From: Ridgeia piscesae
Taxonomy: Eukaryota > Annelida > Polychaeta > Sabellida > Siboglinidae
Length of the DNA: 64,000 nt
Assembly (NCBI GenBank): GCA_025642075.2
Contig: JAODUO010000541.1
Coordinates: forward strand, 68,501 to 132,500
Reading direction: 5' to 3'
Shown: piece by piece, positions 1-12,118 of the stretch
Position numbering within the stretch: the first letter of the stretch is position 1
How the letters are laid out: the number at the start of each line of letters is the position of its first letter
Notes under the pieces: generated by a model
Seen by the model: only the letters and a program-made list of their open reading frames with translations
Databases searched by the model: none
What the model was told of the DNA's origin: nothing
Program-made: the position numbers and the translations under genes

Positions 1-1083
1 GGACACAGAGTTGGAGACAGAGGTGGAGACAGAGGTGAAGACAGAGGTGAAGACAGAGGTGGAGACAAAGGTGTAGACAACTGTTGAGACAGAGTTGGAG
101 ACAGAGGTGGAGACAGAGGTGCAGACAGAGGTGGAGACAGAGGTGGAGACAGAGTTGGAGGCAGAGGTTGAGAGAGAGGTGGAGACAGAGGTGGAGACAG
201 AGGTGGAGACAGAGGTGGAGACAGAGGATGAAGCAGAGGAGGAGACAGAGGTGGAGACAGAGGTGGAGACGGAGGTGGAGATGGAGGTGGAGACAGAGGT
301 GGAGACAGAGGATGAAACAAAGGTGGAGACAGAGGTGGAGACGGAGGTGGAGAGAGGTGGAGACAGAGGAGGAGACAACGATGGAAACAGAGGTGGAGAC
401 AGAGGTGGATACAGAGTTGGAGACAGAGTTGGAGACAGAGGAGGAGACAGAGGTGGATACAACGGTGAAGACAATGGTGGAGACAGAGTTAGAGACAACT
501 GTGGAGATAGAGGTAGAGACAGAGGTGTAGACAGAGGTGGAGACAGCGGTGGATACAGAAGTGGAGACAGAGGTGGAGACAGACGTGGAGACAGAGATGT
601 TGACAGAGGTGGAGACAGAGATGGAGACAGAGGTGGAGACAACTATTGAGACAGAGAAGGAGACATAGGTGGAGACAGAGGTGGAGACAGAGGTGGAGAC
701 AATGGTGGAGACAGAGGTGGAGACAGAGGTGGAGACAACTTTTGAGACAGAGGAGGAGACAGAGGTGGAGACAGAGGTGGAGACAGAGGAGGAGACAGAG
801 GTGGAGACAGAGGAGGAGACAATGGTGGAGATATAGGTGGAGATAGAGGTGGAGACAATGGTGGAGACATAAGTGGAGACAGGGGTGGAGACAGGGGTGG
901 AGACAGAGGTGGAGACAGAGGTGGAGACAGAAGTGGAGACAGAAGTGGAGACAATGGTGGAAACAGAGGTGGAGACAGAGGTGGAGACAGAGGTGGAGAC
1001 AGAAGTGGAGACAATGGTGGAAACAGAGGTTGAGACAATGGTGGAGACAGAGGTGGAGACGGGGTGGAGACAGAGGTGGAGAA
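1..1083. repeat. 12-bp minisatellite (GGTGGAGACAGA)n
   Basis: About 90 tandem copies of a purine-rich 12-mer with scattered substitutions, extending past the left edge. Since 12 is a multiple of 3, all frames without a repeat-encoded stop stay open, which makes long false ORFs on both strands. It lies in the intron after exon 15 of the minus-strand gene. Confidence 0.97.
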
Positions 1084-1137
1084 GTGAGGGGTGAAATTGG
1101 GGAGATCTGCAGGGAAAGGAAGAGAATGACAAGTTAC

Positions 1138-1330
1138 CTATTGAAGTCATAGGTCAGTGCTGATGGATTTTTCAGTTGAAATAGAGTATTGCTGCTGGTT
1201 AGGGTCAATATGTTGTTGGTGTTGTTGTCTGTCTTCAGCATCAAAGTCACTGACCACGAGGATGTGTCTGCACTTACTAGAGATGACAGAGTCAGTGCAC
1301 TGTCACTGTCAAACACATCCACCTGGAACG
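1138..1330 (-). CDS. Exon 15: possible start of a LamG/pentraxin-like domain
   Basis: Residues 886-949; acceptor TTTTTAACAG (phase 1), donor AATAG|GTAACT (phase 2). The peptide alternates hydrophobic strands and polar turns (AFQVDVFDSD, SSWSVTLMLKTDNN, NILTLTSSNTLFQL), which is compatible with the beta sandwich of LamG or pentraxin domains (compare the common S-h-x-h-x-h-W-h-K-T strand). This is only suggestive. No Cys is present. The following exon would lie left of the window, across the minisatellite. Confidence 0.72.
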
Positions 1331-1638
1331 CTGTTAAAAACATCATCATAAATAAAACACACTGTAACTGACACTTCTGATCTTCTGGCCTGACTGATCA
1401 AGTTAAATATATTAACTGTGCATGTTAGCTTGTACATGGTGTGTTGATTTATATATTTTATTTGTAATTACTGTGACTCCATTGGATACCTTCAAGCAAT
1501 GTGAAACTGTGGCATACACTCGGATGAATGAGTAGTGTTTGCGAAAAATTCAGTAACTAAATGGTGGTTTTGGTGATAATCACATCATATCTTCAACATA
1601 CAGTTGTGTGAATTGATTCTTGTGTAGGATAATAATAC

Positions 1639-1803
1639 CTTGACAGTCATCTGTGGTAACAGAGCCTGTGTTGACAGTGGTGGTTGCTTGGGGACACTGA
1701 GTACATGTCTTCATGTTCCTGTGTGACTGGTAGGTGCCAACAGCACACAGGCCACAGGGTGTGTTGAGTCCTGTGTTGGAGTAGCTACCCGCTGGACACA
1801 TAG
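1639..1803 (-). CDS. Exon 14: GCC2/GCC3 Cys module 2
   Basis: Residues about 831-885; phase 1-1, acceptor GACTTGCAG, donor CAAG|GTATTA. Pattern MCPAGSYSNTG, PCGLCAVGTYQSH, KTCTQCPQATTTVNTG, DDC. It is the tandem partner of exon 13, separated by a 4.5-kb intron containing a MITE and long microsatellites. Confidence 0.92.
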
Positions 1804-3801
1804 CTGCAAGTCACACAGTTACTCATATATTTTATGTATGCATTCTCATACCTTCTTTTTTCTTTCTGCATAGGCTAACAATAATTTGGATGAATATTCT
1901 AGCACTAGGAGTTTAGAGAATGAGATTCCAGCTTTGTGAATCCATGTCTGCATGACAGGTTTCTGTGCATTTCCCTCCCTGTGTCTTCATATAACTTCCT
2001 TTTTAATATTTCTTCCAGAGACACAGAAAATATAGGGTGAACATTATTGCCCACAACTTTTGACTAGGTGGCTGAAACCAGTACCAAACCATCAAATGAT
2101 TCAAACTATTGTTTCCACAACTGACAGCCTAACACTGTAATCACACAACCTCTGCACCCCAGATGCACATATATGAAGGGTTGAGGGCTAAACACGATAC
2201 ATGCATGCCATTAGCCGAGCGAGCGAGGGAGCGAGCGAGGGAAGGAGCGAGGGAGGGAGGGAGCGAGGGACGGAGGGAGGGAGGGAGCGAGGGAACGAGG
2301 GAGGGAGCAAGGGAGGGATAAAAAGTAACAACTTCCGACACCAATCATATTAGTAACGTCAGTGGTTTACCATAAAAAATTCTAGAACACATAGCCATAG
2401 AAATTCTATAGACTATGCCATTTTAGAAATAAATTACATAGTTAAGTCTTCTTGGTCGGCGTGAACTGTGCATGCATGCATATTATTATCTGTTATTTTC
2501 TGACCTAACCATGAAAACAACCGCCAACAGCCACCAAACTTCTCACATTTCTTACATACATATACATACACTACATTACAATAAAAATCACTCTAACGAA
2601 GAAAATTCACAAAAGAAATGCGCAAATCTTGACGGATGGCAACTCGACAACTTTGACTACCGTAAACTCGCTATTATAAGTTAGCTTTACACAAAATACC
2701 GCTAGATGGCACGTTTGTGCACGCGAATGTTTATAAATCTTACTGCATTCGCACACGCGAATTAGTTTAATTAATTATACATAATATAATAATAATAATT
2801 AGCAGCATCACTATGGTCTGCAGAAAATTTTAAACGGCGAACAAAGGCAACGCTTTGGTGATAAGGGCCTAATAAAATTGATAAAAAGTAACAATTTAAT
2901 ATAAAATATATAATTTTAATAGTTTATTTTATATAGCGCCAAATCCATAATTGTTTGTAGCGCTTCACAACATACTGTTATTAAAGTATAGAAGAATGCT
3001 ACCCACAGGTAATATTTTAAAATAAATATTAAAAATACATGTGTCTGCATAATTATCTAAAATTGCCTATTAGTCATAAAAAGGTATGGAAATTACGTGT
3101 TGTTCAATGATGTCACATTGTTTATTTTATCAATATTTCTATAAACATCCCGCGTGTACTGCGAGCATGCAAGTTTATATTACATAAGCGATGTTTTAGC
3201 AATAATAACTAAAACAATAACACATTAATATTATTATTTTTAAATGCACCAAAACCTTCTTTTTCTAAAACCATATATTTCCCATATTTTGTTAAAATTT
3301 TAATGATTTATTGTCCCGATAATTAATAAAGTGCCTTATCCAAAAATAATAATGATTACATATCTGGTGGTGTAAATATTATTCATAAGTAGAAAAAATT
3401 GCTTCAATAATATTTTCTTATGCACAATGTGTGTGTGTGTGTGTGCTGAATGAAAAATATTGTTATGTACGTCTTAATTATTTTACCATTTTAATTATAT
3501 ATTGCCTTTACATTAATTTATCACTATTGTTTGTATGGAATTTGTATGGGTTCTTTTAATACTGATAGGTCACTTTAGTTAATTATATAGATACATGTAT
3601 TTTCATTATTTATTTTAAAATATTATCTGTTGGTAGTTTTCTTCTTATTGTATTTTTAATTTTGTTCGTTACAGGATTGCAAGTGATATTATTTAATAAA
3701 TCATCTGGCATCCGCACTGTGCCTGTGACTGTCCCAACGAATCAACTGGACTACTGTTTCAGTTCTGGTCGATTCAAAGTGTAACAAAAGACAGCTAACT
3801 A
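1804..3801. other. Intron sequence, no gene seen
   Basis: Intron between exons 13 and 14. AT-rich; contains a purine-rich GAGGGAGC-type simple repeat at 2215-2320 and a short (TG)n at 3428-3446. Nothing else recognisable. Confidence 0.6.
2215..2320. repeat. Purine-rich (GAGGGAGC/GAGC)n simple repeat
   Basis: Degenerate tetramer/octamer array of GAGC and GAGGGAGG units on the plus strand. Confidence 0.9.
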
Positions 3802-4151
3802 TCAAGGGCCGTTCGTATCACTGAAATGTCGAGCTCATTGGTCCGTACGGTGCATCGAGCACGACCTAGAAACCACAGTGCATCGACCCTGATTGGTCAA
3901 TAGCACCGCAAAACTAGGTTACATGCGCCGACCTTTGACACGGCAGCGCGTTCCACGCAACCGAAAACTGGGTTACATGCACCGACCTTTGACACGGCCA
4001 CCAAACGCGCTCCTATCTGGGGCATGACCACGGCCGAGTCAGTTCGTCTGACACATTTTGGGAGTCCACAACTTGAGTAGATCGCGTTTCAATCCAGGTT
4101 CAGCGTTGAAGCAGAGACAATGTTTGCATGGCCTAGGCATATCATTATATG

Positions 4152-4225
<74 letters not shown>

Positions 4226-5236
4226 TATATATAATATATATATATTTATTCAGGATGGCTCAGCTAAATACAGTGTACATTAAAATATACAGTAGATTTC
4301 TTTTCAGTGAGGTCCTCATACACACAAATACTTGTTGAAGTACTCTGTATAAAGATAAATGTAAAACATGTTTTAACCACCTTATATAGAGTACTTCAAC
4401 AAGCTGTGTTGTTGGCAGCTTATACCATGTTTGTATCTTATTGCAGATTTTATGTTTTAACTTAATTTATATGTTATGCCTGTTGCATCATATATCTTAC
4501 TATTTTACATCTTTTAATATTGCATGTCTGTACGATTGTGTGTGTGAGGACCTCACTGAAAAGATATCTAGTGTATATTTTAATGTACACTGTATTTAGC
4601 TGAGCCATCCTGAATAAATATATTATATCATCATCATCATGAAGGGTTGAGTCGTGTCTTTGCCTCGTGACACTTTTGTGTGATAATAATAATAAAACTT
4701 ATTTTGACACCATCAAATCAGTGACGTCTGTCCCGTTAACGGATGTGTACATACATGTAAATAGGTAAGTAAATAAATATAGTTAAGCTAAAATATATTG
4801 TGATATCCTACTACAGGTAGAACTGGTTCCCTGTGTCAATATTGTCTACAAATATATGTTAGGCATAGGCCTACTGACCCGTCCGTGCGGTGTGCTAAAA
4901 GTGGGGTACGGGCACAGAGTTAGATCATTAATCTTTACCCTATAGTTCTACTGGTGTGTTCTATTTATATCTATGGGTAAGCGTAGCCCTGTTTTGCATT
5001 GTAATTGGATCTCTGTGACGTGCTCGCTACGACTTACGGATTGGCTAAAACTAGGTTACGCGTAACCCAGTTTTCGGTTGCGTGGAACGCGCTGCCGTGT
5101 CAAAGGTCGGTGCATGTAACCTAGTTTTGCGGTGCTATTGACCAATCAGGGTTGATGCACTGTGGTTTCTAGGTCGTGCTCGATGCACCGTACGGACCAA
5201 TGAGCTCGACGTTTCAGTGATACGAACGGCCCTTGA
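3802..5236. mobile_element. MITE-like DNA transposon with 175-bp TIRs and TA target duplication
   Basis: The left 175 bases (3802-3976) are repeated in inverted orientation at 5062-5236 with a few mismatches; the element begins TCAAGGGCCGTTCG and ends with its complement. Each end is flanked by TA (3800-3801 and 5237-5238), as for Tc1/mariner-type and related insertions. Within the left part, a block with GGTTACATGC and CCGACCTTTGACACGGC occurs twice in direct order. No transposase is encoded. The core holds a second foldback (4250-4614) beside a (TA)n run. Confidence 0.88.
4250..4614. repeat. Inner foldback repeat inside the MITE
   Basis: About 80 bases at 4250-4330 (CAGGATGGCTCAGC onward) recur inverted at 4536-4614, and a nested pair sharing GTTGAAGTACTCTGTATA-like sequence occurs at 4331-4351 and 4384-4402. 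A (TA)n run of about 90 bases (4152-4246) abuts the left arm. Confidence 0.85.
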
Positions 5237-5393
5237 TAGCTAACTGAAACTGTCTTTCACTGTTCTGTTGCTACAAGCGTAGTGTGGCATACTTCTTTCG
5301 TGATTTTGTTGTAAACATTGTAAAAGGCACTTTTAGCGAACCGCTTGGCTCTCTATTATGACATTATTAGCTGCACCCACCCAACTCGTTTAG

Positions 5394-5738
<345 letters not shown>

Positions 5739-5739
5739 T

Positions 5740-6340
5740 ACATGTCACATATAAAACTGCCATCTAAGAGGAGGGTGAAGACTGAGATAATCAAGTAATT
5801 TTTTTTATATCAACATTCTTTCTGAGATAATATTCCTAAAAATGATTTGCTACAAACGGAAACAGCTCAACTAGGCCTTGATATTTCATTAAAACATTAT
5901 TTCACTTTTCTCTGGTACATGTTGTACACTGATTTGAGCCAAAAATGGCCAAAACAGGTTTATAATGAGCTGGACCATTATTTCTATGAACAAATATCTT
6001 CTGGTGGATATAGTACTATATGTCATGGACACACAATTTTATTTTAACAATTTTAAGTGATTTTCAAAGTAAAACATCAAAAATTGCCAGAACTAGTTTA
6101 TGCAGTAACACTAACAGCATGATATTTCATCAAGTTAACAATGCAAAAATATCCCAATCAAAAAATACTAACCGATGTTTAGCCTTACGCTGTAAATAAA
6201 ACAGAAATTTAAGACACATGTATCACACAGGGTACTTTGAATGCATGAAGTCAATGCATATATTGGCTAGATGATTGACTGGTGGTATAGTCCTATAACA
6301 ACTAAATACATTGACAAAATTGAATGGTGCTAACACTGAC
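5740..6340. other. Intron sequence, nothing recognised
   Basis: AT-rich remainder of the intron after exon 13. No splice-bounded open segment, repeat or RNA gene is seen. Confidence 0.5.
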
Positions 6341-6502
6341 CTAGACATTTGTCCACCGTCCTGGCGCCTGAAGTCAGTGTAGATGTTCCATCTGGGCAGG
6401 GCGTGCAGCTTGTCTGGTTCTCCTTGTCATTGTAAGAGCCGACTGGGCAGTTTACGCAGCTGTCACTGGCACCCTTGAAGTATGTGCCAGTCGGACACAC
6501 GG
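6341..6502 (-). CDS. Exon 13: GCC2/GCC3 (ephrin-receptor-like) Cys module 1
   Basis: Residues about 777-830; phase 1-1, acceptor GTTTCAG, donor CTAG|GTCAGT. Six Cys in the pattern VCPTGTYFKG, DSCVNCPVGSYND, TSCTPCPDGTSTLTSG, DKC. This is the GCC2/GCC3 repeat found in SVEP1 and SCUBE-type secreted proteins. Confidence 0.92.
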
Positions 6503-6802
6503 CTGAAACATACTTACGTTACACTGACATAGTTTGGAGTAGCACCTACACTTAAATGGAATATGTTACAATTAGGTCATAAGATCATTTATATAAAGAT
6601 ATAGTGAAATACCAACTGTTCAGTATGTACAAGATTTTCTGTTCTTCAAATTTATATATTGTTGTTTGAGTGAATGACTCAACAGTACAATTGTTATGAA
6701 AATACATGTTTTTACATGTGTCAGTTGAACTGAACATGGTTATGGTAACATACAAAAATAATGGAATTTTGTAAACCAATACAATACAATGATATGACGT
6801 AC

Positions 6803-7393
6803 CACAAGTGAATCTGTCGTCTTGAGCAATGGAACCTGGAGGACAATACAGCTCATATTCGTCAAAACGAAATGATTCTGTGTCAAGCTGCATGGGGAAA
6901 TTCTCGATTTCTAGATTCAAGGTGCCATTTTCAATGCTGGATTCTGTCACTTCCACCACTTCATCAAACGTTGCCTCAATTTCGTCCCACTTATCTCCTG
7001 CCGATACATCAGGTTCATCACGCAGTTCTATGAAGAAGTCAAATGAGATAAACAGTTCGTGTGTGTAATCCCGCTTGAATCTCCTGGAAAGTTGCTGTGT
7101 CACATCGTGAACTGACCTAATGCCATGGCGATGGTGGACGCTTCTGTCACTGATCGCCCGTTTGTTGTAAGTCACATGTCGCTTTCGACGCCTTGTCTGA
7201 ATTGGGCCACATTCCACCTCAACATTGTCAATGCCACAGCCTGGGTATGCACGGCACAGTGTGTTGTGGACTGATGCATTCAGAGCATTAATGAACTCCT
7301 GCTTGATGTCAAGCTGAGTTTCATTGGAGGAACAATCACCAGTAAAGTATTGCAACTCGCTCTTGAGTCTACTATGTGTAGTTGAATGTTTGT
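6803..7393 (-). CDS. Exon 12: large unique segment with furin-like RRRKR site
   Basis: Residues about 580-776; 591 bases, phase 1-1, acceptor TGCTGCAG, donor TGTG|GTACGTC. No domain is recognised. There are two Cys-containing stretches (TGDCSS; LCRAYPGCGIDN, VECG), sequons NET, NAS and NGT, a basic RRRKR near residue 650, then an acidic part and a Cys exit (LYCPPGS, RFTC) that runs into the next Cys-rich module. Known: SVEP1 has a comparable uncharacterised stretch between its CCP/HYR block and its GCC2 modules. Inference: secretory-pathway cleavage by a furin-like protease is possible at RRRKR. Confidence 0.85.
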
Positions 7394-7599
7394 CTGCAGC
7401 AGAAAAGCAAAACTGATTCATCTTACCACTAGATCAGTTATGTAAAGAAGAAAACTTGTGTCTGCTTATAATGAACACAGTGGAAATCATGGGCTAGTAC
7501 AGAATTTATATAAAAGCATTTGCAATTCGGTAACTGTGTCTGTTTCTATTTATTTCTCTAAGCCTATCAGTGCCTATTTCTGTCACTGTCTCTAAGCAT

Positions 7600-8130
7600 G
7601 TCTTAAAGCGGGGCTGAAACGGCTGAACATCCATTGCCCAAACAAAAAAACATACCATATACAGGATATGTGACCATAATTTTTATGAGCACAGAACCAA
7701 AGTTTATTTTAAATAATCTGTCCAACTTTGACATATTTGGCACTGGTTGCCAGGGCTTTATGCAGGACCAAATTATTGTCAGTCACACATGTTTTGATGG
7801 ACACATGTATGTTAACTGTTAAGCCAGTTTAAAAACTTTAAATGTGTCTGATGACCTAAAATGGACTACAAACACACATTTGACACCATTTACACTCACT
7901 TTTGAGACATAACTGACAATATCTATGGTTTTGGAAGACCTTTTTTGTGCCTTAATTTTTTTACTCATCCACCACCCGTCCACCAATATTTCTACCTGTC
8001 CACAACGGTTTTTACCCATCCAAATGATGGGTGGATGTGTCTCTGCATAAAGCTATGCCACCATTATACTCTAGCTGCATTTGTTTGACTTGCTCCTACC
8101 TATTCAATAAAAAAAATTCCAAATATATTA
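7600..8130 (+). repeat. Left part of a copy of foldback family A, interrupted at 8130
   Basis: Matches the left arm of the foldback element at 21398-21765 (shared GGCTGAAAC, GGATATGTGAC, AACTTTGACAT, and further blocks). The copy is cut by the TA-flanked element 8131-13038 and resumes at 13039 with GACATTTCTG. Confidence 0.75.
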
Positions 8131-9284
8131 CAGTTGTCCCCCTCTTCAGCGGACACTCTTGTATCCAAGCAAGTGTCCCTACATTGAGGGTGTCCCCTCA
8201 TCAGGGGGACAGATATTCTGGAATGGGCGGTGGGGGGGCTTCGTTTATGGGTATGAAAAATGCACTGTCTCCATGTACAGTGTATATATATAAAAAGAAG
8301 ACGTGGTCATGGATCAATAAATATAATGTTAAGTAATTTACTTGTGTTCTATGTATAACATTAGCATATTTGTTCTGATGTGTATCATATGTTGCAAATA
8401 ATCCCTTGCATGAAAAGCAGCAGATCTACATGCTATTTTATTACACTACAAACTTAATCTTTACATGCAAAACTTTAACACTGCATTTATTATTTGTGAG
8501 CCACACTGAGCCATGGTGACAGAGGCATGACTGGAGGCAAATTTAAATAAGCATGCTTTTGTTTGTTAAGAATTTTTTTCATTTACATGTCTAATGTACT
8601 CAAATAGTAATGCTTATCAAGAGTATATACATTTACAAACATGTACATGTAGTGTACATGTATAGATGGCCATTATTTGTATAGATGTGAAAGGATTGCA
8701 CTTCGTTCTACAAAACAACTGGAACGTATTATTATTATTATTATTAATTTATTCAGCCTCCGTTGCCGGAGAAGAAACATTACATACATATTCATACGTA
8801 CAATCACATATAAAAGACACATGGTGAAGAATAAAAACCTGATAAAATAAGATAAATAGCAGCAATACATACAGTGGCATGATATAATATATAAAACTCA
8901 GTGTATATTGTGTATATCAGTTAAAATAAAGAGATGCGTAATATTATTTGAGTGCAGTGGTTAACAGATGAACTAAAACATGTTCATGTGAATATGGCTT
9001 GGTAAAATTATCAGTAAATAAAAGGTGTCTCATCGAGTCAACAAGACCATCATTGTTTGTCACACTAGTTTTGGGTACATGTTGAGAATTAAAGGCTCGT
9101 TTAGTTGGTGACTCGCCCATAGATACCACCCTATCCAGCAGGGTTCCAGGTACCGTTTTACCATAAAATATAAAACGAGACAATAAGTGCTGTATCAGTC
9201 AACGCGCTGGATTTTCAACTTTAAATATTCTATTATACAAGGATAACACATTTCTATTTACAATATCTTCAATCTTTTCAATAT

Positions 9285-9903
9285 TTAGTGCTTTAAGTAA
9301 GGCTGTGTTGTGTGACTTTGTTTAATTAATCTACCCTGTACAGATTCAAGTTGACGTATTTGGATGGCGGTGCCGCTCATGCATTCTAAACCGTAAGTTA
9401 ACGTTGGTTGACATATACATTTATACAGATACGCTTGAACATCAGGAGTGGCTCCTGGGTATAACATAACGGCATTACCAAGCCCATAAAATGACTGTCT
9501 GCATTTTGCTAGTCTGTTGGTGACATGGCTGGCATTATTACCACCACGATTAAAACACGTTACCAAGTATATTAAGCGATTCTTCATTACATAGACATTT
9601 GTCACCAAGCCTCCACTTTGGGTATTGGTATAATGAACACTTTCCAACAATCACGCATTTCGATTTTTCAACACCAAATTTGAATCTCCACCTTTTGCTA
9701 TATGCAACACATACATCAGTTAGGTTCTGTAGATCTTGAATATTTGTTGAGAATAAGGTAATATCGTCGGCATAAGCCATAGAATTGTACAGTGTATCAC
9801 CTATTCTAACGCCTGCGTCACAGTTATTCAAGTCTAGTAAAAGTTGATTAAATAAAAATGTTAAACAGATACAGCGAGAGAACGCTTCCTTGTCATGTAC
9901 CAC
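9285..9903 (-). pseudogene. LINE reverse transcriptase, C-terminal half
   Basis: 9903-9550 contains GDTLYNSMAYADDITLFS with the YADD catalytic motif and KFGVEKSKCVIVGK. 9650-9285 overlaps it in another frame and gives the connection segment (SRLAKCRQSF-like and PTLTYGLECM). At least one frameshift separates them. Confidence 0.82.
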
Positions 9904-9939
9904 GTGTTACACAAAACGATTTACTGTATGAACCATTCC

Positions 9940-11201
9940 GTTTGACTACAGCATTCAGGTTATTATACTAGTTATACAATAGTAACCACTCATGTATAGG
10001 TAAAACATGAATTAACTTTAGAAACAGTGACACGTGGTGTGGCATATAGAATAAAAACATTTTTCTGCATCAAGGGCGGCTACGAACACAGGGCTGTTTT
10101 GCAATTTAAAATAAGATGTAATATCATTTAGTAAGTTGCATGCAAATGCTGTACATGTACTTCGGTTCTCGCGAAATCCAAACTGAGTGTCAAATAAATC
10201 AGTATCTGGTAAAATCAGTGCTTCTACCATCTTAGTATGTATAGAACTTAGAGTAATTGGCCGATAATTATGTGCAATGTAAGTGTAGATTTCTTTGGTA
10301 TGGGAACAATTAAACTAGTGGTGAATAATGTAGGTACGCATGCCCTGGATAGTATAACAGTGTATAGTGATGCAAGCAGTGAACACAGTAATGATGACTT
10401 GCCATAAATAAGATGTTCAGCAGTTATACCATCGAGTCCGGGTGATTTATTTTTAAAAAGATTAGATATAAGCATGTCGACTTTATCCTGATTTACCTCA
10501 TGTGGGCCCACCAAATAATAATTATCATTATACATGTAATACTGCTTAACCATATGTTTGTCATGGGTTTGTTCAATAGTACATTCTGGTAAAGGTTGCA
10601 TAATATCACCATAGAATTCACCAAAATCTGTGGCACATAGAGATGATTTAACTTTTGTAATTCTTCGCTGTTTGATTACATTCCAGAATGCAGACAGTTT
10701 CCTGTTCTTTAACATAACATTAAGTTTCTGGTATATATTGTTCACTGAGCAATCTACGCACTGCCTAGTTCTACGTCGGAACACCTTTTTGATATATTTG
10801 TACGTTTCATAGACGGCCCCGGCACGAGGTCTATCATTATCATTCCAAAGTCGCCACCAGAACCATTTACGGTCTCGTAGGTGGCTGAGTTCAGGGCACC
10901 AATATGTTTTTGGTTTGTTGCAGTGTTTCTGTTTGCATCCTGCTTCTGTCACAGCGTCGCGCATAGCATCATTCAGTTGCACAACGTAAGAGTCAACGAG
11001 CCCCTGTACGGCATCACTGTCATCATTCACATCACATGTCAGGATATGCATAGTTGATAGCTTGCTGTGGAGGATATCGCGATACGCGTTGGTACACTCT
11101 AGGTTGTCCCATCTGCGTGTGACACCGTACGGGACATCAGTTGATAACACCGCGGGTTGACACTGTTCACTGAGAACTCTGGACTGTAGGCAGAGGGGCA
11201 A
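9940..11201 (-). pseudogene. LINE reverse transcriptase, N-terminal half
   Basis: 11201-10248 ends with the RT entry motifs NKSPGLDGITAEHL and TTSLIVPIPKKS. 10230-10018 continues in another frame with TQFGFRENRSTCTAF and FVAALDAEKCFYSI; the catalytic A motif normally reads h-x-h-D-x-x-K-A-F-D, and here the residues after the Lys differ (CFYSI). Confidence 0.8.
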
Positions 11202-12118
11202 GTGATCGTTACGTTATCAGCATGTCGCGGTATAATGTTCTGAGATGTGGTCAGGCAGTGATCTATCCATGTATAAATAGCTGTCGAATCACAGAAATAT
11301 GTATATTGTACGTGTTGGGGGTCGGTGAAGTCAGCGACACATAAATCATTGTCATTTATAAAATCATAGAGCATACTCGGGTGTGTGTTAAATCCAGGTA
11401 ACCTGTACTAACGTCTATGTAACAGACGTCGTTTGGGTAATAGAGCATTGAGATCACCAATTATGTGTATCGGGCATATGGCTTCAAATTGTTCTATCAC
11501 ACTCTGTAACACGTCAATTGTTTCAGCATAGCAGTCGGTCTAGTGAGCCTCCCCATTGTAGAATGGCATATAGACACATAATATGATTTCAACAATATCT
11601 GAGTTGTTGCACACATTTACGCCGATAATCCTATCGCTCATAATATCCAGTTCAGTGTATTGCATGTTCTTTCTCTGTTTATATGCCACAACGACACCAC
11701 CATACGATCTGCCAACATACCATGGATCTGTTGTAGTCATGCCAGACTTTGCGTATATCACGATGTCTTCATTGTTAAGAACATTCAGGGCTGGCGTGTT
11801 CATTACTGTAGGCTTGATAATGCACAGTGATGGGCGCTTGAGCTGAAAGGGCTGATTCGTTCGACTTGGGTGAAATGGTCTCACTCGTATGCCATCAGGC
11901 CAGTTATCCCAGGGGAGAATTTGCTTAGCGTGGTGCAGTGGCGCTGTCACTTTGTACGATTTCCAATCACAATGTTGGTTCTTTGAGGACACATCCTTGA
12001 CGATGCAGCCAATAACATTCATTACATCTAGGTGGGCTTTCACCTGCGCCTCATCCGTGTCGCAATGTGCACCGCTGTAGTATCGCTGGCTGTGGTATGA
12101 GCTGATGTCTGCTGACAT
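11099..12118 (-). pseudogene. LINE endonuclease domain, frameshifted
   Basis: The first piece (12118-11540) has IVIYAKSGM, VGRSYGGVVVAYK, DRIIGVNV and ILCVYMPF, the conserved strands of the AP-type endonuclease. The second piece (11374-11099) has YTYFCDSTAIYTWIDHCLTT, the end motif with S/T-x-I-D-H. The two are in different frames, with a gap near 11400-11540. Confidence 0.8.

Noticed and set aside
84..1094. Long ORFs on both strands with Arg/Gln/Trp, Glu/Thr/Val or Ser/Pro/Leu repeats
   Set aside because: Produced by the 12-bp minisatellite, since 12 is a multiple of three; no start context, splice sites or non-repetitive part.
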